DNA of 36,543 nucleotides from Welwitschia mirabilis (lineage: Eukaryota; Gnetophyta; Gnetopsida; Welwitschiales), in NCBI GenBank assembly GCA_051453625.1, contig JBOZIK010000001.1, positions 279,184,587-279,221,129 of the forward strand, given 5' to 3'. Made by a program: the position numbers and the translations under genes. Positions 1 through 9,957 of the stretch are shown in pieces. The first letter of the stretch is position 1. Each line of letters opens with the position of its first letter. A model generated the notes under the pieces. It worked only from the letters and a program-made list of their open reading frames with translations, was not told the origin of the DNA and searched no databases.

Positions 1-109
1 ATGATGATAGCTCATCTAACCAATGCCACACCTAATACACATGAGTATATGATAGATCAAGATGATTTGTATTAAGGGGTATGTGGGCAAGAATATGAAT
101 GAAATAATG

Positions 110-473
110 TAAGAATAATATAAGAACTCAATGTTTAACTCAATAAGAGTATGGTGCCAAACTTAATCAAAACAACTTTAAACAATACCACACATATATA
201 AACGTATATATGAAATTGTAAAGAGATGTTTCATTGGATCTNNNNNNNNNNNNNNNNNNNNNNNNNNNNNNNNNNNNNNNNNNNNNNNNNNNNNNNNNNN
301 NNNNNNNNNNNNNNNNNNNNNNNNNNNNNNNNNNNNNNNNNTAAGAATAATATGAGAACTCAATGTTTAACTCAATAAGAGTATGGTGCCAAACTTAATC
401 AAAACAACTTTAAACAATATCACACATATATAAACGTATATATGAAATTGTAAAGAGATGTTTCATTGGATCT
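110..473 (+). repeat. Short direct repeat across gap 242-341
   Basis: Bases 110-241 recur at 342-473 with only two differences that I can see. The first copy stops exactly at the gap and the second begins exactly after it. This is the pattern expected from two overlapping contig ends placed side by side. The inverted copy B contains this stretch only once. Confidence 0.85.
242..341. other. Assembly gap, 100 N
   Basis: Run of exactly 100 N, the usual placeholder for a gap of unknown size. It is flanked by the 132-base redundancy described separately. Confidence 0.99.
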
Positions 474-488
474 TAAACAGTTCATACA

Positions 489-857
489 AGGTTTTCTTAA
501 TGGACAAAAGACAGAATCTCAAAACTAGAAAACAAGATTGATCTGAGTTATGTTTTATGTGAGTTAGCAGTAGAAACAAGAGACCATCTTTTCTTTGAAT
601 GCCCTCCTTGTGCCATTCTCCTCTGAATTGCTTTGAGCTTAGTAAACCTTTAGCCCCTATCTTCTTCTTGTAATTATTTGCTCTCATGATTGAAAGGCAG
701 ATGTAGATCAAAATTGGCCCAGCATAGCATTCCTAAATTCATTTTTTTAGTCTTCATTTACCATGTTTGGCAAGGAAGGAATGAAAAAATCTTCAAAAAG
801 AAAGCATTGAAAATTAAAGAAATAAAATTCCATCTTATCTACAAACTATCATCTGTT
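489..857 (+). pseudogene. LINE ORF2 3' end relic (zf-RVT region), copy A
   Basis: One reading frame starting at 489 carries the marks of the zinc-binding segment that follows reverse transcriptase in plant LINE ORF2 proteins. It reads TKDRISKLENKIDLSYVLC, then ETRDHLFFECPPC, giving a C..C / H....C ligand pattern. Further on in the same frame (750-857) it reads IYHVWQGRNEKIF and IKEIKFHL, which match the stretch that normally follows in these proteins. Stops interrupt it at 498, 624, 651 and 687; the codon at 624 is TGA where B has CGA. No reverse transcriptase or endonuclease is found upstream, so this is a 3' fragment. The family assignment is from motif recognition; the decay is directly visible. 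Confidence 0.75.
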
Positions 858-903
858 TAGAAAATTAAAAACTCCTAGAAAAATCGTGTGTGATGCCAGC
901 TGA

Positions 904-1021
904 NNNNNNNNNNNNNNNNNNNNNNNNNNNNNNNNNNNNNNNNNNNNNNNNNNNNNNNNNNNNNNNNNNNNNNNNNNNNNNNNNNNNNNNNNNNNNNNNN
1001 NNNNNNNNNNNNNNNNNNNNN
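904..1021. other. Assembly gap, 118 N
   Basis: Run of N of non-standard length, so probably a size-estimated gap. By comparison with copy B it lies between the LINE relic and the unidentified frame, in a stretch that is about 190 bases long in B. Confidence 0.99.
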
Positions 1022-1166
1022 TTATCTCATCATATCCATCATGACCCCTAAGGAATCAATAAATATATAGATGAAGCTATTATTTAATCAGTGATGTCCT
1101 TTCATGGCATGGATGATTTAATTCCCCCTCAAATCTATATGAAGCAAAGAGGAGGATTAGTTAAAG

Positions 1167-1523
1167 GTGATGAAGAAGCACTTTCAGCACCAAGGGTATG
1201 AAATTAAAACCAGTTATGTAGTCATGATCTCTGTGCAAGAAGCAACAGAGAGTTCTAAGGCCATATGGAGGATGCCATATAATCCTTCTTATAAGATAGC
1301 ATATGTTCCAATCAGCATAAAGTATCCACTTATGAAGTCATTTGCAGGCATTGCTTTATGGAATCAGATCTTTTCAGTTCATAGGTTAAGAGTAGCTCTA
1401 TTCATTTACTCAAGCCTGCATTTCAGTCCTCCTGGGCTTCACATGATGAACATTAAGGCATGTCATCAGGGCTTTCCAAAAAGAAGGGGAGAGAACAGAC
1501 TCACTCCAGGTTTTCTTTCCTAG
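1167..1523 (+). pseudogene. Unidentified unit R frame, copy A
   Basis: This 118-codon open frame begins MMKKHFQHQGYEIKT and contains SSKAIWRM, NPSYKIAYVPI and KSFAGIALWNQ, which recur in all six copies. I do not recognise the family. In C, D and E the frame reads on from upstream (FHGRDDLIPPQV, then MKEHFQ). In A and B an extra stretch of about 30 bases separates the two parts and shifts the frame. The ATG at 1167 is therefore only the first in-frame ATG and not a supported start. It lies about 300 bases after the LINE relic, beyond where a LINE ORF2 normally ends. It could be a captured gene fragment, an older element's protein, or a fortuitously open stretch. Confidence 0.35.
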
Positions 1524-2334
1524 CTCATAAGCCTTTTAAATTCTGGTATGTAGTCCATCAGTATGATTTTCCTTTAGCAAGATCCACAGGTCTCTTGTCC
1601 ACCCAAATGTATTTCATGTTCACTTAAAACCTATTTCATTTTTTAGGGTTCTCTGAGTTCAATATTACTCTTTAGGTTTTTTTCATGAATATGAACTTTT
1701 TAAGATTCTAGTAATGAAATAAGCATAAATTACATGGCCTCTTTGCTTGCACCATTCCTATGTGCATTTTCTCTAGCATGGTTTACCTCTACTTATGTGA
1801 TGTTTGTTTTATACCTTTTGCATGCCCTTTCACATTGGGGCTCATCTTTGCCCATGCAAGTTTCATGCATGCCCTTCGTACTTGTGCAGGTCCTCTTTGC
1901 TTACATGCAGTGTCCTTCCACTCCACCGACCACCGTGTTTTCTTGTGCCTTCATTCTTCCATAATGTACTATTTTATTTCTCTGTTTTAGGTCTTTCTAC
2001 TGAGATTAACATGAAATCATCTTTAAAATTGTCATGTAACTCGTTCATATATAAGTTACTAATTAAGAAACCTATGTTTGTTGTCCTTGGATATAAAATG
2101 GATGCTTACAAATATAATTTAAAAATAAAACCTCAAATCTTAGAACATAGAAAAGCCATTTTAAACTTCCAATGCTAAAATTCAGTTCTACTCACCCCAA
2201 GCTGCATGACCATCATCCTTATTTAAATATATTCTTTATCATCTTAATTAGTGTCTATTGAAATAATACAATTGCAAGTGGCTTTAGGACCCTCCTCGTG
2301 ACTTGTTAACTTTATTGCAGCTATAGTAGTTGAG

Positions 2335-2434
2335 NNNNNNNNNNNNNNNNNNNNNNNNNNNNNNNNNNNNNNNNNNNNNNNNNNNNNNNNNNNNNNNNNN
2401 NNNNNNNNNNNNNNNNNNNNNNNNNNNNNNNNNN
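2335..2434. other. Assembly gap, 100 N
   Basis: Placeholder gap inside unit R. It joins a contig ending at ...tagttgag to one starting inside the unidentified frame of the next copy. Confidence 0.99.
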
Positions 2435-2749
2435 AAAGAAGCAACAAAGAGTTCAAAGGCCATATGGAGGATGTCGTATAATCCTTCTTGTAAGATAGCA
2501 TATGTTCCAATCAGCACAAAGTATCCACTTATGAAGTCATTTACAGGCACTGATTTATGGAATCAGATCTTTTCAGTTCACAGGTTAAGAATAGCTCTGT
2601 TCATTTACTTAAGCATGCATTTCAGTCCTCCTAGGCCTCGCATGATGAACATTGAGGCATGTCATCAAGGCTTCCCAAAAAGAAGGGAAGAGAACAGGCT
2701 CACTCTAGGTTTTCTTTCCCAGCTCATAAGCCTTTTAAATTCTAGTATG
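2435..2749 (+). pseudogene. Unidentified unit R frame, copy A'
   Basis: Partial frame cut at its 5' end by the gap. It opens KEATKSSKAIWRMSYNPSC and continues with KSFTGTDLWNQ, then PKRREENRLTLGFLSQLIS, and runs a little further than copy A because a stop there reads as glutamine here. Most differences from copy A are single-base transitions. Product unknown. Confidence 0.35.
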
Positions 2750-3464
2750 TAGTCCATTAGTATGATTTTCCTTTAGTAAGAACCATAGGTCCCTTATCCA
2801 TCCAAATCTATTTCATGTTTACTTAAAACCTATTTCATTTTTTAGGGTGCTCTGAGTTCAGTATTACGCTTTAGGTTTTGCATCATTCCTGTGTGCATTT
2901 TCTCTAGAATGGTTTACTTCTACCTATGTGATGTTTATTTTATACCTTTTTCATGCCCTTTTACATTGGGGCTCATCCCTGCCCATGCAAGTTTCATGCA
3001 TGCCCTTCCAAATTGTGCAGGTCTTCTTTGCTTACATGCAGTATTCTTCTGCTCCACCGACCACCGTGTTTTCGTGTGCCACCATTATTCCATGATGTAC
3101 TATTTTATTCCTCTGTTTTATCTCTTTCTACTGAGATTAACATGAAATCATCTTTAAAATAATCATGTAACTCATTCATATAGAAGTTACTAATTAAGAA
3201 ACCTATGTTTGTTGTCCTTGGATACAAAACATATTCTTACAAATACAATTTAAAACTAAAACCTCAAATATTAGAATATAGAAAAGCCATTTTGAACTTT
3301 CAATGCTGAACTTCAGTTCTGCTCACCCCAAGCTGCATGACCATCATCCTTATTTAAATATGTTCTTTGTTGTCTTAATTAGTATCTGTTGAAATAATAC
3401 AATTGCAAGTGGCTTTAGGACCCTCCTCGTGACTTGTTAACTTTATTGCAGCTATAGTAGTTGA

Positions 3465-6305
3465 GGTACTTCAGCCAACATACCCAGACAGATGCTTTTT
3501 CTAGATTGCTAGGGTAATACATATCTATGTTTGCCCAAAAAATTGATCGTTTTTGACTACCTTGCAATGGAAATTCAAGAACACACAAAGTCTTTTTGGA
3601 ATATAGGCGATCTTGTGATTTCTAAGCTTTTAAGCAAATCTGATCTTTTCCTCTTTTTCCTCTCATAATACACATCCTAATGAATGGCACACACCCAAGT
3701 ATAAAGAATAATACAGTGGTATAAAAATCAGAGATGTTAAGCATAGAGAAAATTGATAATAGAAAAGGTTGTCAACATTTCTTTTTCTTTTTTATTTTTA
3801 ATGTTTTAGAGTAACAATTAAGAAGGATAAAACAAATAATTCCTAGATAGATATTGAAGTTGTAGAAGGTATTCTACATTTCGCATATATTCAATATGTG
3901 ATAATAACTTTATATATCATATAGGGAAAATAAAGAAAATATCTTAGACATTTTAAAAATATTATCTCAAATTTGTTATTGAATTTTAATCTTTTAAAAA
4001 AATAGTTTATATCCTTAACATGGATAAGAGACAGATTCACAAAATGAAAGGAATATTAAATGATAACTGACTTCAAAAATATTTAGTGATCTTTTTCTTC
4101 ACAAAAAGAAAAAAAAAAGTGATGAATCAATTATGAAGAAACATTTTGAATAAGATGGTAAAAAGATTATCAAGATGAAAAAGTAAATCTCCTATTGTAA
4201 TAGAAAGGGCTTAAATCAATTGAAGTTGACTTCAATCTTTTCTTATTTATATCATGTCTTACCTCTTAACTATAAAAGAATCTGTCAAGCACATGAAAAA
4301 TCTCAAAAGTAATTTTTATAAGAGAGCATTAATTAGGGGAGTATGTTCATTTCAAAAATTAGGATTCTTTATACAAATAATGGAAGAAAGATGGTTTTTG
4401 ATTAAAAAGACCTCATCAGTTAAATCTTTTTTTCTTAGCTAGAATAATTTGGTGGTTATATATAGAGAATTGAAAATGAGTTCAAGTGTTAAAGCTAAAT
4501 ATCTAAATCATTTTGGAAATTACTTTAAAGGTCCACATAGTCATAGAGGCTCTTCAATTTGGAATGGTTTGCAAATGTAAGAGATTCATTTAAAAAAATA
4601 TATGGATATAGATATTCATGAAAATTTGTAATGAAAAGATAAGATAATTTCACGTATTTAGAAGACTATAATACTTTTTAAAGTTATCATCTAGATAGGA
4701 AATCACTTAAATTTAAAAAATTTTATAATTAGACCAAAGCTATAGTTCTCATTTTTCTCTAACATGATCAAATAAATTACCTGTTATAAAGAATATTTGG
4801 AAATGTAATTAGGTAATTACAATGTTCTACTTTTGTAAAAGTGGAAAAGACTACTTTAAACACTATTTTTTACTTTTTGTATTTGGATAAGAAAACTTTT
4901 TGATTTCATTCATTCAATGACAAAGTAATACATGCTTCTTTCAAATGATTTTGAATACTTTTCTAAACAATGGCATTAACTTATAGGTGGATAATAGGTA
5001 GTTAATGTCTCTTTTGTCATTTGCTTCCTCATGCATTATGGAAACTTTGTAAAGAATCTAATTTAAAACTATTTAGAAGAGAAAAATATCTCGTATTGGA
5101 TCAATTTGCAATTTAATTGTTAATGAATAAAATAAAACCTAGAAATTTTTTAAAAAATATTTTTTCAAATGTAACATTTTTATTTACATATTGCAATTTA
5201 TTCCATTATTCATTCTTGGCTATTATATATGGAGTTAGGTAACTAGGCCTTATCATGCTAATATGATCCTACCTATCTTTTTCTTCTATCCCTTAAGGTT
5301 ATAGGTGTTTTAAAATGGATTCTTCTATGTTCTAAAAACCTTTATATAGAACTATTTTGTATCTAATATAGCTTTCATTTTGAAAGATAATAGTTCTATT
5401 GATAGTATATCAGCCACCATAGAACCAAATTTTTAACTTGTTAAAAATAAATTATTTATGGCTTATTTAGACCCTACAAAAATTTAGAAATTATATGAAC
5501 AATAATAAACTCTTTGTGATTATTAAATCAAACATGTTAAAACATCTTTTGGGGTTCTTCAATGAAAACATTGAACAAAGTTGTCATTGCTTCTTCTCAA
5601 TTATAGATGATTTTAGTCTTGAAATTGTATTTCAAAAATATATTATGATTCGATACATTACAAACCAACTTGTCAACTTTTTTATATAAGAAGAGGGTGA
5701 TAAGAATAAAAAAGTTTTTGGATGAATTCATATATTTTATTTCTTTGTTTATTTTGTTGAAAAATATAAGGTATTTTAATAGTCCAAGAAATAAATTTGG
5801 TATAAGAAGATATTTCATTCTTTCTTCCAAATGGTATCATCATTTATTTCTCTCTTAAAATTAATTTTTCTATGCAAGTACTGTAGTCAAAAAATGAACC
5901 TTTTTTTGTAAGGTCTCAACATTAATGATTTCTATCTTGTTATGAATGAAGTGTTAGGACTTTATAACTACAGACCCAATCATTAGCATTAATATCTAAT
6001 TTTTTGCAAAAAATTCTGTTTGCCTCCTATCTATGTTAAAATCAAGCTACTTCCCTTACATCAACCAAAAATAAAAAATAAAAAAGAAATACTAATTTTC
6101 TAGCTATTACTACTAGTTATCATCTAATTTAGAATAAAACTTATAAAAACATTAAACTCATTCTTAGTTTTAAGATTTTTTCTATCAAGATTAAGAAGTT
6201 TTTTGAATATAGAAAAAATTTTCTACAATTCTTAATTTTTAACAAAATCAAGCCTCACCCTCTAAATCTACATATTTCCAAAATAGAACCTTAAACATGG
6301 TAGCT
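3465..6305 (+). other. AT-rich unit R tail, no gene seen
   Basis: This is unit R sequence shared with D (to 30818) and E. Short open frames at 4254, 5495 and 5670 are not intact in E, so I read them as chance. No tRNA, terminal repeat or coding motif was seen. Confidence 0.7.
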
Positions 6306-6405
6306 NNNNNNNNNNNNNNNNNNNNNNNNNNNNNNNNNNNNNNNNNNNNNNNNNNNNNNNNNNNNNNNNNNNNNNNNNNNNNNNNNNNNNNNNNNNNNNN
6401 NNNNN
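6306..6405. other. Assembly gap, 100 N
   Basis: Placeholder gap at the 3' limit of copy A'. The sequence after it does not match the continuation of copy E, so a repeat boundary or a contig misjoin lies here. Confidence 0.99.
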
Positions 6406-8061
6406 GCTCCAAAATCATAAGGTTCAATCCATCTTTATAATTTGTGATCTTCAATGTCTTATATTAGAGTTTTATGGTGTGCATTAGAATATTATTATGT
6501 TCATAGGTTGAGTTAAGTTTCTATGTATATTTACAATGCACATCTAGGAAGCCTTCATTTGATGGTTAGCTTCCTTACAGAGAATGATGATCCATGGGTT
6601 TTCATTTAACCAAACAAGCTAATTAGTTTAATGAGTGTGTACTATTTGGATGAATTAACTTCTTAAGATAAGAAGAAAAGAAAGTAGTGAGAATAAAAAT
6701 GTCCATAAAAATTTTAAGCCATTATTTATAATAACAACTAAAGAATCATTTTAAAGAATTTCCTTATAACATCAAGTAAGGAGTCGGTATAGAAAAAGAA
6801 TAAGGTAGAAACTCTTAGCTATATAAGGCATATATTTAGTAAAGATAAGATTTTTAAAATGTTAGAAAGAAATCTAACAACATTCCAAGCAATTCGATGT
6901 AGAAGGTATTTAAAATGGACATCGAACACAAGTTATTTAAAAAATATTTCCAATAAGAATTACTAAGAGAATCTATAAGTGATAAATTCTATAAGGACAT
7001 AGGTTCTCAGTCACCTTCTTTTATTAATTTTATTTGCTCATGTAACAAATGGCTAATCAAGGAAGAGATACATATGGTAACTCTCTTAATAATTGCCTTC
7101 CCAAGCTTATCCTTTAATTATTAGGCTTTAAACTATCTTTTCATTGGTAAATTTTTCTTCCTCTTTTACTTTTTTTCTTTCTTTCACTACTTTAAACAAC
7201 TTATTTTAGAACATTTGTTTGACAAGTAACTATTAGAACATTTGTTTGACAAGTAACTTGTATTTCTTCAAATTATATTCATTTTCTTGTAATTTAGTCC
7301 TTAAGATTATGATTCCTTAAGGTTTTTAATTTAGTCATATGTGATTTTTCTTTTTTCACAGAACTTCAACATTATTCCTAAAGTGTTAATATAGAAGTAA
7401 TAAAAACAAAACATGCATCCTAATTTTTAAAAGTAAATTTAAGGCCAAGTGACTATCATGCATAGGATTTCGTACAAATAACTTTTTTTTTAGTATGATG
7501 TCAACAATAATATTTTCACTATGGGATAAAAAAATTATAAGTTTATTATTTCTCATTCATTTCCATTGTAACTTCTCCATATGATATTTGTAAATCTTGT
7601 CACTTATACCTTCTACCTTATATAACTTATTTGATTTTTCTAAGGTAATATTAAAAAGTTAGTAGACTTACTTATAAGAGTTTAATAATCCATTATTCTT
7701 TAGATCATCTAATTTATGAATGTTTACACTTATTAGCCTAAGATTATATCTTATGTTCAGTTTTTAACAACTCTAATGTTTCTAAGGTAAATGAAACCCT
7801 CTGATTATTAACATAACTTTGAAATTCATCTTTTTAATTCAAAATTTATATCCCTCAATAATGGCTAAAAACAATAACTTCATAGCAAGATAAACTTTAT
7901 TTAACACACCATTCATAACATATATGTCTAAAATTTTTCTTCTATATTGTAAAGTTTTTAATACTACAAAAATGTTATCAACTATGATATAAAATTAAAA
8001 AAAAAGGTTTTTGAAATATAGGCATAAGATGCTAATAATATTACACATTAATTAAAAGTAA
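6406..8061. other. AT-rich noncoding stretch
   Basis: I see no protein motif, RNA gene or long repeat here, apart from the 27-base tandem duplication at 7208-7258. If the chromovirus relic downstream was once complete, its 5' part would have lain here, but no integrase or reverse transcriptase remnant is recognisable. Confidence 0.5.
7208..7258. repeat. 27-bp tandem duplication
   Basis: The sequence agaacatttgtttgacaagt plus 7 further bases is followed directly by a second copy of its first 24 bases without change. The exact match points to a recent slippage or repair event. Confidence 0.9.
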
Positions 8062-8289
8062 TTCCAACTGAATACGAGATGGGTAAAGCATGGCTGTAAA
8101 TTTATTGAGGAAAGTTTGATTAAATGGAAAGGACTTTCAGCTGAAGATGCCACTTGGGAGACCTCTCACTTGGTTCAAGAATATTTCCTCAACCTTAAGA
8201 ACAAGGTTACTCAGAAAGAGGGGATTAGTAATGAAGTAAGAAGAAAATATAGTCATTTGTCATGTAGGAACCCCAAGTATTTGTTTTAA
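8062..8289 (+). pseudogene. Ty3/gypsy chromovirus pol C-terminus with chromodomain
   Basis: The open frame 8062-8286, ended by TAA at 8287, carries RWVKHGCKFIEESLIKWKG followed by LSAEDATWE. These are the chromodomain signatures at the C-terminus of integrase in plant chromoviruses (LIKWKG...ATWE). The codon before 8062 is an in-frame stop (8059-8061) and no integrase core is visible upstream, so only the last 75 codons survive. In active elements this domain is thought to guide integration to marked chromatin. Here it is a 5'-truncated relic. It is followed by an LTR-like segment, the order expected at the 3' end of such an element. Confidence 0.88.
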
Positions 8290-8736
8290 TATGTGTTGTA
8301 TTGTAGTGGTTTGCTGCATCTAAAACAATTTGCTATGTGTTTTACTGCATGAGAGTTAGTGGATTACTTGGACATATGGATTTGGTTATGGGGACTGAGT
8401 CTTTGTTAATTATGATCCAATTTCTTTGGGATAGTGGCTGTAAAAGTAATAGTTATGCTCTTACTCATTTGAGATAGTGGCTATAACAGTTATGCTCCTA
8501 TTTCTTTGGGATAGTGGCTATAATAATTATGCTCCTATTTCTTTGGGATAGTCGTTATAACAGTAATAGTTATGCTCCTATTTCTTTAGAATACTGGTTG
8601 TAACAGTTATGCTCCTATTTCTTTATTTCTTTATGTATTTAAGCTCATTAGAATAAAAGGCAGAGGTAAGACTTATTTTCCAAATCACTTCTCGTGGTTG
8701 TTCTCACCCTAAATAGAACTCTTTTTCTCTTAAGCA
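8263..8736 (+). mobile_element. Probable chromovirus LTR
   Basis: A segment that may start TGTAGGAACC (overlapping the last pol codons) and end at ...taagCA follows the chromodomain. It contains a tandem array (8410-8629) and a weak TATA-like tatttaag at 8636-8643. No second LTR copy lies in the window, so the ends are inferred from TG...CA and position only. Just after the proposed end, ctattagagc (8747-8756) resembles the initiator-methionine tRNA primer site (TGGTATCAGAGC) with mismatches. That would fit a 5' rather than a 3' LTR. Confidence 0.45.
8410..8629 (+). repeat. Tandem array of 37/43-bp units inside the LTR
   Basis: Six successive units each begin ttatg(c/a)tc: 8410, 8453, 8490, 8527, 8570 and 8607. 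Spacings are 43, 37, 37, 43 and 37. The core is ttatgctcctatttctttgg, then gatagtggctataacag. The 43-base units carry six extra bases (taatag) at the end. The last unit is truncated. Repeats like this are common in LTR U3 regions. Confidence 0.9.
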
Positions 8737-9729
8737 TGACTGGGACCTATTAGAGCTAACTTTAGATGGTTGATGAATTGGTATAAATAAGAGTGAAGGG
8801 TGAAACAACTAGTTTGATTTTAAAGTTTAAGTTGAGAAGGGTGAAGTAGAAATTTCAAAGTTAAAAGATTAAGAGGAGCTCTTTGTTAGAAACTTGAGAG
8901 AACATTCGAAGAGCTCATTGTTGGAAACTTGAGGAGAAGGTTTTTTATGTAAAATATTAGGTGACTTGCATTTTCTCTTCAGAAATCACTATTACTTTGT
9001 GTATCTTTATTCTAAAATTTTTAGCTTTTGAAAGTATATATTTTATTATTTCTTCATTATTTACTATAAATCATTTTTCAGCTCTTTGTTTTGTAAGTAA
9101 TTTCTTGTAATGCAATTTGTTTCTACATTTAATGTTAAATTTTTATCAATTTATTGAATCATTACACCTCCCTATTATATTCACTAGGAGATTATTTTCT
9201 TCTATATTTGTAATTCAATCTATGTTTTGTAATGTGCATTTGATTCTAGATCTATAATAGCATGGGTTATCATAAAAGGCAAGGGAAAAAAAATTAGAAC
9301 AAAAGAAGTAGAACAGAAAATGAAGCCCAATCAAACAAGAATAAAGGTTTGAATGTGCAGCATCTTAAGGAAAGTCTCGAGTTAGAAATGAATACAAAGG
9401 AGTAATTACATGAGAATCTCCAATCTTTAATGAAGTCAAACGATAAGTGGCTCTATCTTTTTCATTCTTTTCCCTTATTTTTTACATTGTGCAACTTGTA
9501 ACATATAGAGGGTTTTGGTAAATAATGTTGATTGTATGATTTTTCTGCCTTACCTAGACAAAGTATAATGTTATAGCATATCATAATCCTCTCTGACTTA
9601 GGACTGCAGTAGAGACGCTCAAAACTACAATGGAGATAGAAAAGAAAATGCACAAGGTTGGTGCAGTTGGTAGAATTTTCAGGTGCAATTTTACTTTGAA
9701 GCTATTACTTATTTAAATTGTTGTTTTAG
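8737..9729. other. Mostly noncoding, with small tandem duplication
   Basis: Follows the LTR-like segment. Two imperfect copies of a 35-base-period repeat lie at 8873-8899 and 8908-8935 (gaggagctctttgttagaaa and gaagagctcattgttggaaa). Around 9363-9404 a short frame HLKESLELEMNTKE loosely resembles the residues before the last exon of plant monoacylglycerol lipases and could be a relic of the preceding exon; this is weak. Nothing else recognised. Confidence 0.4.
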
Positions 9730-9957
9730 GTTTTCTTGCCCTTATTAATTATTCATGGAGCTATAGATATGGTGACTGATCCCTTTGTGATTAATGCCTT
9801 GTATGAGAGGTGTAGCAGTACTAGTAAAAAACTCATAATGTATGATAATGCTTACCATGCAATATTAGAAGGTGAACTAAACAAAACTACTTTTTAAGTC
9901 CTTGAAAACATTATTTCTTGGATTGATGAACACTCTGTAGCAACAACAAAGGATTAA
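9730..9957 (+). pseudogene. Last exon of monoacylglycerol lipase / caffeoylshikimate esterase-like hydrolase, broken
   Basis: The frame opens directly after a good splice acceptor (pyrimidine-rich ttgttttag, AG at 9728-9729). It reads VFLPLLIIHGAIDMVTDP, then ALYERCSS, AYHAILEGE and ENIISWIDEH, ending at TAA 9955-9957. This is the C-terminal portion of plant alpha/beta hydrolases of the monoacylglycerol lipase / caffeoylshikimate esterase group. The catalytic acid (D in HGAIDMVTDP) and catalytic histidine (AYH) are kept. An in-frame TAA at 9895-9897 breaks it about 20 codons before the end. The exons with the lid region and nucleophile serine (GHSMGG type) were not found upstream. It is most likely a decayed gene or duplicated fragment; a functional gene with a shortened C-terminus and very long introns is less likely. 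Confidence 0.8.

Larger units (their letters stand above)
1..2334 (+). repeat. Unit R copy A (forward, two internal gaps)
   Basis: This stretch is the first forward copy of the dispersed family. From about 342 it aligns by eye with copies D and E, and with B read on the opposite strand. In order it holds an AT-rich leader, a LINE-end relic (489-857), a gap, an unidentified frame (1167-1520), and a conserved noncoding tail with the phrase cattggggctcatctttgcc near 1834. It is closest to A' and B and more distant from C, D and E. Like B, it has about 30 extra bases near 1139-1168 that C, D and E lack. No terminal repeats or target-site duplication are visible, because the window edge and a gap cut both ends. 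Confidence 0.85.
1229..3464 (+). repeat. Direct repeat A/A' across gap 2335-2434
   Basis: Bases 1229-2334 (1106 bases) are repeated at 2435-3464 (1030 bases). Identity by eye in the first 290 bases is about 91%. A 68-base segment present at 1681-1748 is missing at the matching point near 2880. The missing piece is bounded by similar tttgc-containing sequences, which suggests a microhomology deletion. The divergence and the indel favour two real copies over one copy assembled twice, although the repeat ends coincide with the gap. Confidence 0.8.
2435..6305 (+). repeat. Unit R copy A' (forward, 5' part missing)
   Basis: This copy starts inside the unidentified frame and runs without interruption to the gap at 6306. 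Landmarks shared with copy E include taggccttatcatg near 5245 (34801 in E), tcagccaccatagaacc near 5410 (34968) and aaacatggtagct at 6293 (35838). The part from 3465 onward is very AT-rich, has no protein motif that I recognise, and shows only short open frames that are not kept between copies. The alignment ends at the gap. Sequence beyond 6405 no longer matches E. Confidence 0.85.

Noticed and set aside
1734-2178. Overlapping plus-strand frames rich in F, C, L and S (also at 2891, 25827, 28418 and 32432)
   Set aside because: Two or three frames are open at once over a T/C-rich conserved stretch and the readings are hydrophobic strings with no motif. This is composition, not coding evidence.
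4254-4442. 62-codon plus-strand frame in the AT-rich tail
   Set aside because: The corresponding regions of D and E contain stops and shifts, and no motif is recognised.
1-6305. Unit R as an LTR retrotransposon with visible LTRs
   Set aside because: No pair of terminal direct repeats could be found within a copy, and the proposed start (tatttgg) is not TG. Classification left open.
9363-9404. Preceding exon of the hydrolase relic
   Set aside because: The short frame HLKESLELEMNTKE resembles the family only loosely and has no clear splice sites, so it is mentioned only in the stretch description.
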